Assembly: GCF_900119845.1 (NCBI RefSeq)
Contig: NZ_FPKU01000002.1
Span: 1,087,381 to 1,151,380, forward strand
Length of the DNA stretch: 64,000 bases
Direction of reading: 5' to 3'
DNA from: Devosia enhydra
GTDB taxonomy: Bacteria; Pseudomonadota; Alphaproteobacteria; Rhizobiales; Devosiaceae
In this document: piece after piece, positions 53,594 through 61,754 of the stretch
Position numbering within the stretch: position 1 is the stretch's first letter
How the letters are laid out: each line of letters opens with the position of its first letter
Made by a program: the position numbers and the translations under genes
The notes under the pieces: generated by a model
What the model saw: the letters and a program-made list of their open reading frames with translations, nothing else
The model's database searches: none
Told to the model about the DNA's origin: nothing

Positions 53594-54339
53594 TGGGTCC
53601 TGATGCCATCGCGGCAATCGATGCGGCCGGCCTCGTCCTTTGGCCGGCCCTTGAGACCATCGATGCGGGCATCTGGCACTGCCGCTTTGCCGAAGGCTTC
53701 ACCCGCCGGGCCAATTCGATCTGTGTAGGGGATGCGGCGTCCGCTGACACTCCCCTTCACGGGCTGGCCGAGGCTGCCGCGCTTTATGGCGAAAGGGGCA
53801 TCGCCCCGGCCTTTCGTGCCACCCCGCTGACCCCGCCCGGGGTCATCGCCCTGCTCTCCGCATCCGGCTGGATCGAGGCCGAAACCGTTGCCGTCATGGC
53901 GATGTCCCTTGTCGCGCCGCTCGGCGCGCTACCGGCGGACATCACCCGACACGACCCGCGCGACAAAAATTTCCAGGCGGCACAGGCGAAGCTCTGTGGT
54001 TACACGGCGCGTCAGGCCCATACCCTGTCGCGCATGCTGGCGCGCCTTCCAGGTCCCGCCGCAGGGCTCCTGATCCGCATTGACGGCGAGCCTCTCGGCA
54101 CCGCGCTCGTCGCACTTGACCGCGATATCGCCTATGTCTTTTCGGTCGCCGTGGCGCCCGAGGCGCGGGGCAGGGGGCTTGGGCGCGCGCTCATGCAGGG
54201 CGCGCTGGCTTTTGCGGCAGACACCGGCGCCACGACCTGCGCGCTTCAGGTGGTGCCCGAAAACCATGTCGCTCGCGGGCTCTATTTGGGTCTCGGCTTT
54301 GCCGATCTTTATTCCTACACCTACTGGACCGCCCCATGA
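53593..54339 (+). CDS. GNAT-family acetyltransferase
   Basis: A 248-residue protein with a GNAT domain in the C-terminal half: AYVFSVAVAPEARGRGLGRALMQGALAFA is the acetyl-CoA loop, followed by QVVPENHVARGLYLGLGF. The N-terminal half is a degenerate second GNAT-like region. The substrate is unknown. It sits between argJ and mutT with overlaps at both ends (TGATG and ATGA), an order found in other Rhizobiales. Confidence 0.9.
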   Translation: MGPDAIAAIDAAGLVLWPALETIDAGIWHCRFAEGFTRRANSICVGDAASADTPLHGLAEAAALYGERGIAPAFRATPLTPPGVIALLSASGWIEAETVAVMAMSLVAPLGALPADITRHDPRDKNFQAAQAKLCGYTARQAHTLSRMLARLPGPAAGLLIRIDGEPLGTALVALDRDIAYVFSVAVAPEARGRGLGRALMQGALAFAADTGATTCALQVVPENHVARGLYLGLGFADLYSYTYWTAP

Positions 54340-54779
54340 CCGACAGCGCCATGACCGACCCCGCCATCACCGACAGCGCGAAAAAGCTCGTGCTCGTCGT
54401 TGCCTGCGCCCTTGTCGACGCCGACCGGCGGGTGCTGATCGCCCAGCGCCCCGAGGGCAAGGCCATGGCCGGGCTCTGGGAATTCCCCGGCGGCAAGGTC
54501 GAGCCCGGCGAAACGCCTGAGGAGGCGCTGATCCGCGAGCTGCGCGAGGAACTGGGGGTGGACACCAAGACGGCGTGCCTCGCTCCCTTAAGTTTTGCCA
54601 GCCATTCTTACGAGAATTTTCACCTCCTGATGCCACTCTATGTCTGTCGGCGCTGGCAGGGGCTGCCGCAACCGCGTGAACATGTCGCCCTCAAATGGGT
54701 GCGTCCGCAGCGGTTGCGCGAATTCTCCATGCCCGAGGCCGACCTGCCGCTGATCGCGCCGCTCTGCGATCTGCTCTAG
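54336..54779 (+). CDS. mutT: 8-oxo-dGTP diphosphatase MutT
   Basis: A 147-residue Nudix hydrolase with the box GGKVEPGETPEEALIRELRE followed by ELGV (about residues 51-74). It sanitises the nucleotide pool of oxidised guanine. The N-terminus has a short internal repeat (MTDSAMTDPAITDSA); ATG 54336 overlaps the GNAT stop, and ATG 54351 is an alternative without overlap. It is last of the argJ transcript. Confidence 0.92.
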   Translation: MTDSAMTDPAITDSAKKLVLVVACALVDADRRVLIAQRPEGKAMAGLWEFPGGKVEPGETPEEALIRELREELGVDTKTACLAPLSFASHSYENFHLLMPLYVCRRWQGLPQPREHVALKWVRPQRLREFSMPEADLPLIAPLCDLL

Positions 54780-54870
54780 GGGGCTTTCCGTCTCGAGGGG
54801 AAGCTGCGGCGATCATCCGGTGGAAGGGGCTGCGCCGCAGGCGCGCCCGGCAGGGAGGCCGTGCCGACCG

Positions 54871-55089
54871 ATGGTGCAGGTGGTAAGACGGTTTCTCCGC
54901 GACGAGCGCGGGGCCACGGCCATCGAATATGGCCTGCTCGGCATTCTCGTGGGCGTGGGGGCCATCGTCGCCTTCACCACGCTCGGCGACAATCTCAGCC
55001 TGATGTTCGGCACGAGCGAAGGCGGCATCAGCGCCGCGATGCAGAATTCGTTGACGGCCAATGCCGAAGCCATGGGCGGCGGCCAGTAG
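54871..55089 (+). CDS. Flp/Fap-type IVb pilin (orphan)
   Basis: A 72-residue pilin: a short leader then RRFLRDERGATAIEYGLLGILVGVGAIVAF, the Flp pilin hydrophobic core with the G-x-x-A-I-E-Y prepilin peptidase region. It would be processed by CpaA/TadV and assembled by a Tad system, but no tad/cpa genes are near. GGGAGG lies about 13 nt before ATG 54871, a long spacing. It is convergent with the methyltransferase gene. Confidence 0.9.
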   Translation: MVQVVRRFLRDERGATAIEYGLLGILVGVGAIVAFTTLGDNLSLMFGTSEGGISAAMQNSLTANAEAMGGGQ

Positions 55090-55113
55090 CTGACATTCGC
55101 GCCGCGTCCGGGC

Positions 55114-55983
55114 TCAGTCCGATGATGACCCGCGCGCCCGCGACAGCGCATCCTTGAAGCTGATGGTGGCGCTGCCCGGTCGCAGCGGCTTGGGCTGGCT
55201 CTCATGCGGGGCCCAGCCGGAAAACCAGATGATCTCGAGCGTAGCGCCCACCCGGCCATCGGCATCGCCGGCCAGGTCGGCATAGCGCGCCAGCGCCTCT
55301 GCCAGCAGCGATCGCGTCATCGGCCGGCGCGGCCGTTCGCGCAGCGGATTGGCCGCTCCCAGCGCCTTGACCTCGCGCATCAGTGCCAGCGGATCGGCAT
55401 AGCGCACCCGGTGGGTCTCGATATCGGCCACCGGCAGGGCCAGCCCGGCGCGCTGCAACAGCCCGGCCGCCTGATCGAAGGCAATCATCGGGGCGACCCG
55501 CGCAAAGGCGCCATCGAAGGCGGCGCTTTCGGCCGCAATGAAGGCGGCGCGCAGCTCTTTGAGGCTTTCTCCACCCAGCGCCGCCGCCAGCAGCAGCCCG
55601 TCGGGCGCCAGATGCGCCCGGGCCCGCGCAAGAAAGCCGGGCACGTCCTCGGCGATCTGCAGGTCAAAGAGCGAGACGATGAGATCATAACCCGTCTCGG
55701 GCAGCGTCAGCGGCTCGGTGGGCAGCAGCGGCACGCCTTCGACCGGCACCAGCGTCGACATACGCTCAAACGCGATGGGCCCGCCTCCGCTGAGACCGCG
55801 GGTCGGAAAAAACCGCGGATCGGGCCCGATGATGGCGGCGCGCGAAAAGACGTGCCGGGTCGCCATCAGGCGCTCGCCCAGATCATCGAGCACCATCGCG
55901 GTGACGAAATCGGGGCCATCAGCATCGCGCCGGCTCAGCCTGCGGGCGATCGCCGTCCTGTCGAAAAGTCCCGCCTCGGTCAT
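55114..55983 (-). CDS. SAM-dependent methyltransferase, BioC/NDUFAF5-like
   Basis: A 289-residue methyltransferase: FDRTAIARRLSRRD at the start, a degenerate motif I region (HVFSRAAIIGPDPRF), YDLIVSLFDLQIAEDVPGFLARARAHLAPDGLLLAAALGGESLKELR (read in parts: the motif SLFDLQ and LLLAAALGG). It resembles the group that includes mitochondrial NDUFAF5 and BioC. The substrate is unknown. It is divergent from comF by 69 bp, as in many Rhizobiales. Confidence 0.85.
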   Translation of the reverse strand: MTEAGLFDRTAIARRLSRRDADGPDFVTAMVLDDLGERLMATRHVFSRAAIIGPDPRFFPTRGLSGGGPIAFERMSTLVPVEGVPLLPTEPLTLPETGYDLIVSLFDLQIAEDVPGFLARARAHLAPDGLLLAAALGGESLKELRAAFIAAESAAFDGAFARVAPMIAFDQAAGLLQRAGLALPVADIETHRVRYADPLALMREVKALGAANPLRERPRRPMTRSLLAEALARYADLAGDADGRVGATLEIIWFSGWAPHESQPKPLRPGSATISFKDALSRARGSSSD

Positions 55984-56052
55984 TGCCCGTCCTCGCTTGC
56001 CGGCCCGCCGCCCGGGCTTGGTGCCGCCGCCGGTTCGTGCCAGGATGCCGAT

Positions 56053-56856
56053 ATGGAGGGCGAGGCGCACGAAGTCAAAGCCGCAGGCAGTGCAGTCCGG
56101 GGCGGGCGTCTTGCCGCCGGCATGCGGGCGCTGGGCCGCGCCGTGCTCGACCAGCTCTATCCGCCCGTCTGCCTCGTCTGCGATGCGGCCATCGCTGATC
56201 CCGACGCCATTTGCGCCGCCTGCTTTGCCCGGCTGCGCCCGATTACCCGGCCCTTCTGCCCGGTGCTGGGCCTGCCCTTCGAGGTGCCGATGGGCCCCGA
56301 GGCGCGCTCGGCCGAGGCCATCGCCCATCCACCGCCCTTCGATCGGGCCCGATCGGCGGTGCTCTACAACGGCATCGCGCGCGGGCTCGTGAGCCGGCTC
56401 AAATATGGCGACCGGCCCGAGATCGCCCGGCTCTGCGCCCGGCTGATGGCGGCGGCGGGCCGCGAATTCTGGTCCGAAAAGCCGCTGCTCGTACCCGTTC
56501 CCCTGCATCGCGGACGGCTTTTTGCGCGGCGCTTCAACCAGTCCGCCGAGCTTGCGCGCGAGGTGGCGAGGATCACCGGGCTCGACTGCGATCATCGCCT
56601 CGTCATTCGCCGCCGGCCCACCCGCCATCAGGTCGGGCTTTCGGGCGATCAGCGCCGACGCAATCTCGAGGGCGCCTTCGCGCTCGCCCCCGATGCGCTG
56701 CGGCGGCTGTCGGGCCGGCCGGTGGTGCTCATCGACGATGTCATCACCACCGGGGCCACCGTGCGCACCATCGCCCGCGTGCTTAAACGCGGCGGGGTCG
56801 AGCGCATCGATGTGCTGAGCTTTGCCCGTGTCGTCATCGGGGCGGAAACGGATTGA
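56053..56856 (+). CDS. comF: ComF-family phosphoribosyltransferase-like protein
   Basis: A 267-residue protein with an N-terminal zinc-type part (CLVCDAAIADPDAICAACF), a YGD region (VSRLKYGDRPEIA) and a C-terminal PRTase motif VVLIDDVITTGATVRT. ComF proteins take part in DNA uptake or handling in naturally competent bacteria; in most Alphaproteobacteria the role is unproven. ATG 56053 gives the longest likely form; ATG 56122 is an alternative. Confidence 0.92.
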   Translation: MEGEAHEVKAAGSAVRGGRLAAGMRALGRAVLDQLYPPVCLVCDAAIADPDAICAACFARLRPITRPFCPVLGLPFEVPMGPEARSAEAIAHPPPFDRARSAVLYNGIARGLVSRLKYGDRPEIARLCARLMAAAGREFWSEKPLLVPVPLHRGRLFARRFNQSAELAREVARITGLDCDHRLVIRRRPTRHQVGLSGDQRRRNLEGAFALAPDALRRLSGRPVVLIDDVITTGATVRTIARVLKRGGVERIDVLSFARVVIGAETD

Positions 56857-56937
56857 TCATCGGCCCGGGCCAGCACGAGGCTTGCCCCGCCGCGCGACCT
56901 TGCCCATATAGTTCTGGCCGAAAGCCCGGAGCATTCC

Positions 56938-57192
56938 ATGGCCAAGATCGAGATCTACACCACCCCGACCTGCCCGTATTGCCACGCCGCCAAATCCCTT
57001 TTGGCGCAAAAGGGCGTCGCCTATGACGAGATCGATGTGCTCGATCCCGAAATCCGCGCCGCCATGACCCAGCGCGCCAAGGGCCGCCGCACCGTGCCGC
57101 AGATCTTCATCGGGGAAACCCATGTCGGGGGCTATGACGACATGGCCGCGCTCGATCGCAGCGGCAAGCTCGATCCCCTGCTCGAGGCCTGA
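56938..57192 (+). CDS. grxC: Glutaredoxin 3
   Basis: An 84-residue dithiol glutaredoxin with active site CPYC (residues 12-15), TVP cis-proline motif and GGYDD near the C-terminus. It reduces disulfides with glutathione. It starts 81 bp after comF and ends 6 bp before the amidase gene, likely one transcript. Confidence 0.96.
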   Translation: MAKIEIYTTPTCPYCHAAKSLLAQKGVAYDEIDVLDPEIRAAMTQRAKGRRTVPQIFIGETHVGGYDDMAALDRSGKLDPLLEA

Positions 57193-57198
57193 TCGCTG

Positions 57199-58050
57199 AT
57201 GACCCTCCGCATCGCCGCCCTGCAGATGTGCTCGGGCACCGAGCCCGGGCCCAATCTCGATGCGCTCGAGGCCCTCGTCGCCGAGGCCGTCGCGGGCGGG
57301 GCGCGCTATGTGCTGTCGCCCGAGGTCACGGTGGTGTTTGCGGAAAACCGCGAGGGCCTCGCCGATGTCGCGGGCCCGTGGGAGGGCAATCCGGCCATCG
57401 CCCGGGTTTCGGCCATGGCGGCCCGGCACAAGGTTCACCTGCATCTGGGTTCCCTCGCCGTGGCGCTGCCCGACGGGCGCTTCGCCAACCGCTCCGTGCT
57501 GTTTTCGCCTGAGGGCGAAATCCTTGCCACCTATGACAAGGTGCATCTTTTCGATGCCACCCTGCCGGGCCTTAAGAATTATCGCGAGAGCGAGACTTAT
57601 CGCGGCGGCGACCGGGCGGTGCTGGCCGAGGGTCCGGGCGTGAAGCTCGGGCTCACCATCTGCTACGATGTGCGCTTTCCCCGCCTCCATCGCTCCCTCG
57701 CCGAGGCTGGCGCCCAGCTTATCGCCGTGCCGGCCGCCTTCACGGTGCCGACCGGCGAGGCGCACTGGCATGTGCTCCTGCGCGCCCGCGCCATCGAGAC
57801 GGGCTGCTTTGTCATCGCCGCCGCGCAGGCCGGCACCCATCCCAATGGCCGGCGCACCTATGGTCATTCGATGATCATCGATCCGTGGGGCAGGGTGGTC
57901 GCCGAGGCCGATGGCGAGACGGTCGGGCCCGTCTTTGCCGATATCGATCTTGCCGCGATCGACGAGGCGCGCGGCAAGGTGCCGGCGCTCGAGAATGCCC
58001 GCGATTTCATCCTGCCCACCGCGCCGGAGGCCGAAAGGCAGGCATCGTGA
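57199..58050 (+). CDS. Carbon-nitrogen hydrolase, Nit2/deaminated-glutathione amidase-like
   Basis: A 283-residue nitrilase-superfamily enzyme with the Glu-Lys-Cys triad: Glu in VLSPEVTVVF, Lys in YDKVHLFD, Cys in LTICYDVRFP. This branch (NIT1/NIT2 type) repairs deaminated glutathione, which fits its place next to glutaredoxin; the assignment is by similarity. Its stop overlaps the DUF1178 start (GTGA). Confidence 0.92.
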   Translation: MTLRIAALQMCSGTEPGPNLDALEALVAEAVAGGARYVLSPEVTVVFAENREGLADVAGPWEGNPAIARVSAMAARHKVHLHLGSLAVALPDGRFANRSVLFSPEGEILATYDKVHLFDATLPGLKNYRESETYRGGDRAVLAEGPGVKLGLTICYDVRFPRLHRSLAEAGAQLIAVPAAFTVPTGEAHWHVLLRARAIETGCFVIAAAQAGTHPNGRRTYGHSMIIDPWGRVVAEADGETVGPVFADIDLAAIDEARGKVPALENARDFILPTAPEAERQAS

Positions 58051-58472
58051 TCACCTATACCCTTTCCTGCGCCGCCGGCCATCGCTTCGATGGCTGGTTC
58101 CGCTCCGCCGACGCCTTCGAGGACCAGCGCGTGAAGGGCGTCCTCACCTGTCCCGATTGCGGATCCGCCTCGGTGGACAAGGCCATCATGGCCCCGTCTG
58201 TCGCCCGGCGCGACACCGGCCGCATGCCGGTCTCCGCCGGCCACCCCGACCAGGCCACCATTCTCGCCGCCATGCGGGCGCTCAAGCGCAAACTGATGAG
58301 CGAAGCCGAAAATGTCGGGGACCGCTTCGCCGAGGAAGCCCGCAAGATTCATTTCGAGGAAGCCGATCCCCGCGGCATCTACGGCCAGGCCACCCCCGAT
58401 GAAGCCCGCGCCCTCGCCGAAGAAGGCATCCCCTTCATGCCCCTCCCCGACCTTCCCGAAGAGCAGAACTGA
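58047..58472 (+). CDS. DUF1178 zinc-ribbon protein
   Basis: A 141-residue protein: ITYTLSCAAGHRFDGWFRSADAFEDQ, a CPDCGS zinc motif, and DRFAEEARKIHFEEADPRGIYGQATPDEA as the DUF1178 core, with Pro-rich end. The function is unknown. The GTG start overlaps the amidase stop by 4 bp. A 1-kb repeat region follows. Confidence 0.92.
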   Translation: MITYTLSCAAGHRFDGWFRSADAFEDQRVKGVLTCPDCGSASVDKAIMAPSVARRDTGRMPVSAGHPDQATILAAMRALKRKLMSEAENVGDRFAEEARKIHFEEADPRGIYGQATPDEARALAEEGIPFMPLPDLPEEQN

Positions 58473-58539
58473 GGGGGCAACCGGGTCAGCGCTTCGGGAG
58501 AGCCCTCCGTCGCTCCCCACCCCCAGAATCCTTTCTGCC

Positions 58540-59510
58540 CACCCCGGCGGCATTCACTTCCCACCCCCGGCGGCATTCACGCGAAAGCGGGAATCCAGTC
58601 TTAATTTCAGCACCTTGCGGAATTCAGCGCTTGCCGCCAAGGCCCCCTCACCCGGCGCTACGCGCCGACCTCTCCCCCAAAGGGAGAGGTGGTGAAGAGC
58701 CGCTCGCACAGCGCCTGCGCAGGCCACCCCTTACCTCTCCCTTCGGGGGAGAGGTCGGCCGCAGGCCGGGTGAGGGGGCCTTGCCGCTTGCGCGATCTCG
58801 AGGCGGCCACCAACCACCACCCATCACTCCCCACCCAGGGCGTCATTCCCACGAAAGCGGCAATCCAGCTTTTATTTCAGCACCTTGCGGAATTCAGCGC
58901 CTCTGGGTGCGCGAGCCTTGGGAGTTCCGACGGCTCTGGGTCCTGGCCCCCCCTGACCGCGCCTCAGTAGTCCTCATCCTGAGGAGGGGCGGAGCCCCGT
59001 CTCGAAGGACGAGGACGTGCACGCTGTGAACCCGGACCTCGTCCTTCGAGACGCCCCTGTCGGGGCTCCTCAGGATGAGGGCCTCTCGACCTTACTTGCG
59101 GGGCTGTCGAAGATCGGCCGAGGAGCCTGTGCTCCCCCAAAGGGAGAGGTGGTGAAAAAGCTGCTTATGCAGTGCCTGCGCAGGCCCTACCTCTTCCTTC
59201 GGGGGAGAGGTCGGCCGCAGGCCGGGTGAGGGGGCCTTGCCGCTTGCGCGATCTCGAGGCGGCCACCAACCACCACCCATCTCTCCCCACCCACGACGTC
59301 ATTCCCGCGAAAGCGGGAATCCAGTCTTAATTTCAGCACCTTGCGGAATGCAGCGCTTGCCGCCAAGGCCCCCTCACCCGGCGCTACGCGCCGACCTCTC
59401 CCCCAAAGGGAGAGGTGGTGAAAGAGCCGCTTATGCAGTGCCTGCGCAGGCCACCCCTTACCTCTCCCCCAGGGGAAGAGGTGAAGAGGGTCCCGCAGCT
59501 TCGCGCTCCC
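58540..59510. repeat. Composite repeat region, families A, B and C with an internal duplication
   Basis: Nearly all of the 1046 bp between the DUF1178 gene and ubiG is repeat. Family C units (GCGAAAGCGGGAATCCAGTC then TTTCAGCACCTTGCGGAAT) start near 58576, 58851 and 59307. Family A hairpins (ACCTCTCCC/GGGAGAGGT) lie near 58640-58690, 58730-58780, 59130-59240 and 59365-59480. A family B copy is at 58973-59083. Two blocks are near duplicates: about 58576-58740 with 59310-59465, and about 58745-58835 with 59198-59285. No gene is seen. Confidence 0.85.
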
Positions 59511-59518
59511 ACCACCCC

Positions 59519-60253
59519 TCACCCCCGCTCCGCCAAGAGCATATAATTCACCCCTGTATCCGCGCTCTTTTTCCAGGCGTCCTCGAGGGGGTGGAAGACC
59601 ACGCCGATCTTTTCGGCCACGCGCAGCCCGTTGCGCGTTACCAGCGCCGAGACCTCGTCGGGGGTGATGAACTTCTTCCAGTCATGGGTGCCGCGCGGCA
59701 GCCAGCGCAGCACGTATTCGGCGCCCACAATCGCCAGCGCATAGGCGCGCGCGGTGCGGTTGATAGTGGCCACCAGCATCATGCCGCCGGGAGTCACCAT
59801 GTCGCTGGCGCTCTTCATGAACAGCGGCACATTGTCCACATGCTCGATCACTTCCATGTTGAGCACGATATCGAATGTCGCCCCCGAGGCCGCTATCGCC
59901 TCGGCCGTCTCGGCGCGATAGTCGATATCGAGCCCCGACTGCTCGGCATGCAGCCGCGCCACCGCGATGTTGCGCTCGGCCGGATCGATACCGGTGACGC
60001 TCGCCCCGAGCCGGGCGAGGGGTTCGCACAAGAGCCCGCCGCCGCAGCCGATATCGAGCACCCTCAGCCCTTCGAGCGGGCGGCGCGCATGGCCGTCGCG
60101 CCCGAAGCGCGCCAGTGCCTTTTCGCGGATATAGGTGAGGCGCACGGGGTTGAACTTGTGCAGCGGTTTGAACTTGCCGCTGGGGTCCCACCATTCCTCG
60201 GCCATGCGGGTGAACTTGGCGATCTCGTCGGGGTTGATGGTGGTGTCGCTCAT
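59519..60253 (-). CDS. ubiG: Ubiquinone biosynthesis O-methyltransferase
   Basis: A 244-residue methyltransferase of both O-methylation steps of ubiquinone synthesis. Motif I is [16 protein letters not shown] near residue 65; [20 protein letters not shown] at the N-terminus is the UbiG hallmark; NMEVIEHV and GTHDWKKFI follow. ATG 60253 ([15 protein letters not shown]) is chosen. It is divergent from lysC by about 170 bp and its 3' side is the repeat region. Confidence 0.96.
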   Translation of the reverse strand: MSDTTINPDEIAKFTRMAEEWWDPSGKFKPLHKFNPVRLTYIREKALARFGRDGHARRPLEGLRVLDIGCGGGLLCEPLARLGASVTGIDPAERNIAVARLHAEQSGLDIDYRAETAEAIAASGATFDIVLNMEVIEHVDNVPLFMKSASDMVTPGGMMLVATINRTARAYALAIVGAEYVLRWLPRGTHDWKKFITPDEVSALVTRNGLRVAEKIGVVFHPLEDAWKKSADTGVNYMLLAERG

Positions 60254-60421
60254 CTCAGGCTCCCTGTGTCGGCCCCTAGATACGCCGCGGGGGCCCATGT
60301 GGTCCACCTTTGGCGTAAAGCGGCCCGAGCCGGTTGAATGTCGGTCGCCTTTGTGGCATGCAGCCGGCCGCAGTCAACCAGCATTCCCGCGGCGATCGCC
60401 GCGCGGGTTCGGGGAATTTCC

Positions 60422-61684
60422 GTGGCACGCATCGTCCTCAAGTTCGGCGGCACGTCGGTTGCCGATGTCGATCGCATCCGGCAGGCGGCGCGCCACGTCA
60501 AGCGCGAGATCGAGGCCGGCAACCAGGCCTGCGTCGTGGTTTCGGCCATGTCGGGCAAGACCAACGAGCTCGTCGCCTGGTGCCGCCAGGCCGCGCCGCT
60601 CCATGATGCGCGCGAATATGATGCCGTGGTCGCCTCGGGCGAGCAGGTCACCGCCGGGCTCATGGCCATCGTGCTCTCGGAGATGGGCATTCCCTCGCGC
60701 TCCTTTGCCGGCTGGCAGGTGCCCATCCATACCGACGACGCCCATGGGGCGGCGCGCATCACCGGCATCGATGCCACCGAGCTCGACAAGCGGATGAACG
60801 AGGGCTGGGTGCCCGTCATCACCGGCTTCCAGGGCGTGTCGCCTTCGGGGCGCATCACCACGCTCGGCCGGGGCGGCTCGGATACCTCGGCGGTTGCCGT
60901 GGCCGCGGCCGTGGGTGCCGATCGCTGTGATATCTACACGGATGTGGATGGCGTCTACACCACCGATCCGCGCATCGTGCCGCGCGCCCGCCGCATGAAC
61001 AGGATCTCCTTCGAGGAGATGCTGGAAATGGCGTCGCTGGGCGCCAAGGTGCTGATGATCCGCTCGGTGGAGCTGGCCATGGCCCAGAAGGTGCGCCTTG
61101 TGGTGCGCTCGACATTCGACGATCCGGAGGCCCCGCAGATCGGGCCGGATGGAGCCCCCGGCGTGCCGGGCACGCTGGTTTGCGACGAGGACGAGATCAT
61201 GGAAAAGCAGATCGTATCGGGGGTGACGCTCGCACGGGGCGAAGCCAAGATCACCTTGCGCGGCGTCAAGGACAAGCCGGGCGTCGCCGCCTCGGTGTTC
61301 GGCGCCCTGGCCGACGAATCGATCGTGGTGGACATGATCGTGCAGAACATCTCCGATGATGGCGCGGTCACCGACATCACCTTCACCGTGCCCGATGCCG
61401 AATATGACAAGGCCGTGCGCACCCTCGAAAAGGCCAGCGCCATCGAATACGAAAAGCTGGCCGGCTCCAAGGGCGGCGCCAAGATTTCCGTGGTGGGGGT
61501 GGGCATGCGGTCGCATGCCGGGGTAGCAGCCTCGATGTTCAAGGCCCTGGCCGACAAGGGCATCAACATCCAGCTCATCACCACGTCCGAGATCAAGACC
61601 TCGGTACTGATCGATGATCAGTATGCCGAACTTGCGGTGCGGGCGCTGCATACTTATTACGGACTGGACAAGCCAGAGGCCTGA
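60422..61684 (+). CDS. lysC: Aspartate kinase
   Basis: A 420-residue kinase that opens the lysine/threonine/methionine pathway. KFGGTSV at residues 7-13, GRGGSDTSA near 168, TDVDGVYTTDPR near 188, and two ACT domains at the C-terminus (ITLRGVKDKPGVAASVFGAL, ISVVGVGMRSHAGVAASMF) that carry feedback control by lysine and threonine. The GTG start at 60422 has GGGGAA upstream. With lysA at 2.6 kb it supplies the same pathway. Confidence 0.96.
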   Translation: MARIVLKFGGTSVADVDRIRQAARHVKREIEAGNQACVVVSAMSGKTNELVAWCRQAAPLHDAREYDAVVASGEQVTAGLMAIVLSEMGIPSRSFAGWQVPIHTDDAHGAARITGIDATELDKRMNEGWVPVITGFQGVSPSGRITTLGRGGSDTSAVAVAAAVGADRCDIYTDVDGVYTTDPRIVPRARRMNRISFEEMLEMASLGAKVLMIRSVELAMAQKVRLVVRSTFDDPEAPQIGPDGAPGVPGTLVCDEDEIMEKQIVSGVTLARGEAKITLRGVKDKPGVAASVFGALADESIVVDMIVQNISDDGAVTDITFTVPDAEYDKAVRTLEKASAIEYEKLAGSKGGAKISVVGVGMRSHAGVAASMFKALADKGINIQLITTSEIKTSVLIDDQYAELAVRALHTYYGLDKPEA

Positions 61685-61754
61685 GCCGCGTCCCCTTATG
61701 GCAGGGGCGGCGAGAGGGCCGGAAAGGGGCGGCCCCCGGGCCGCGATTGAGCCG

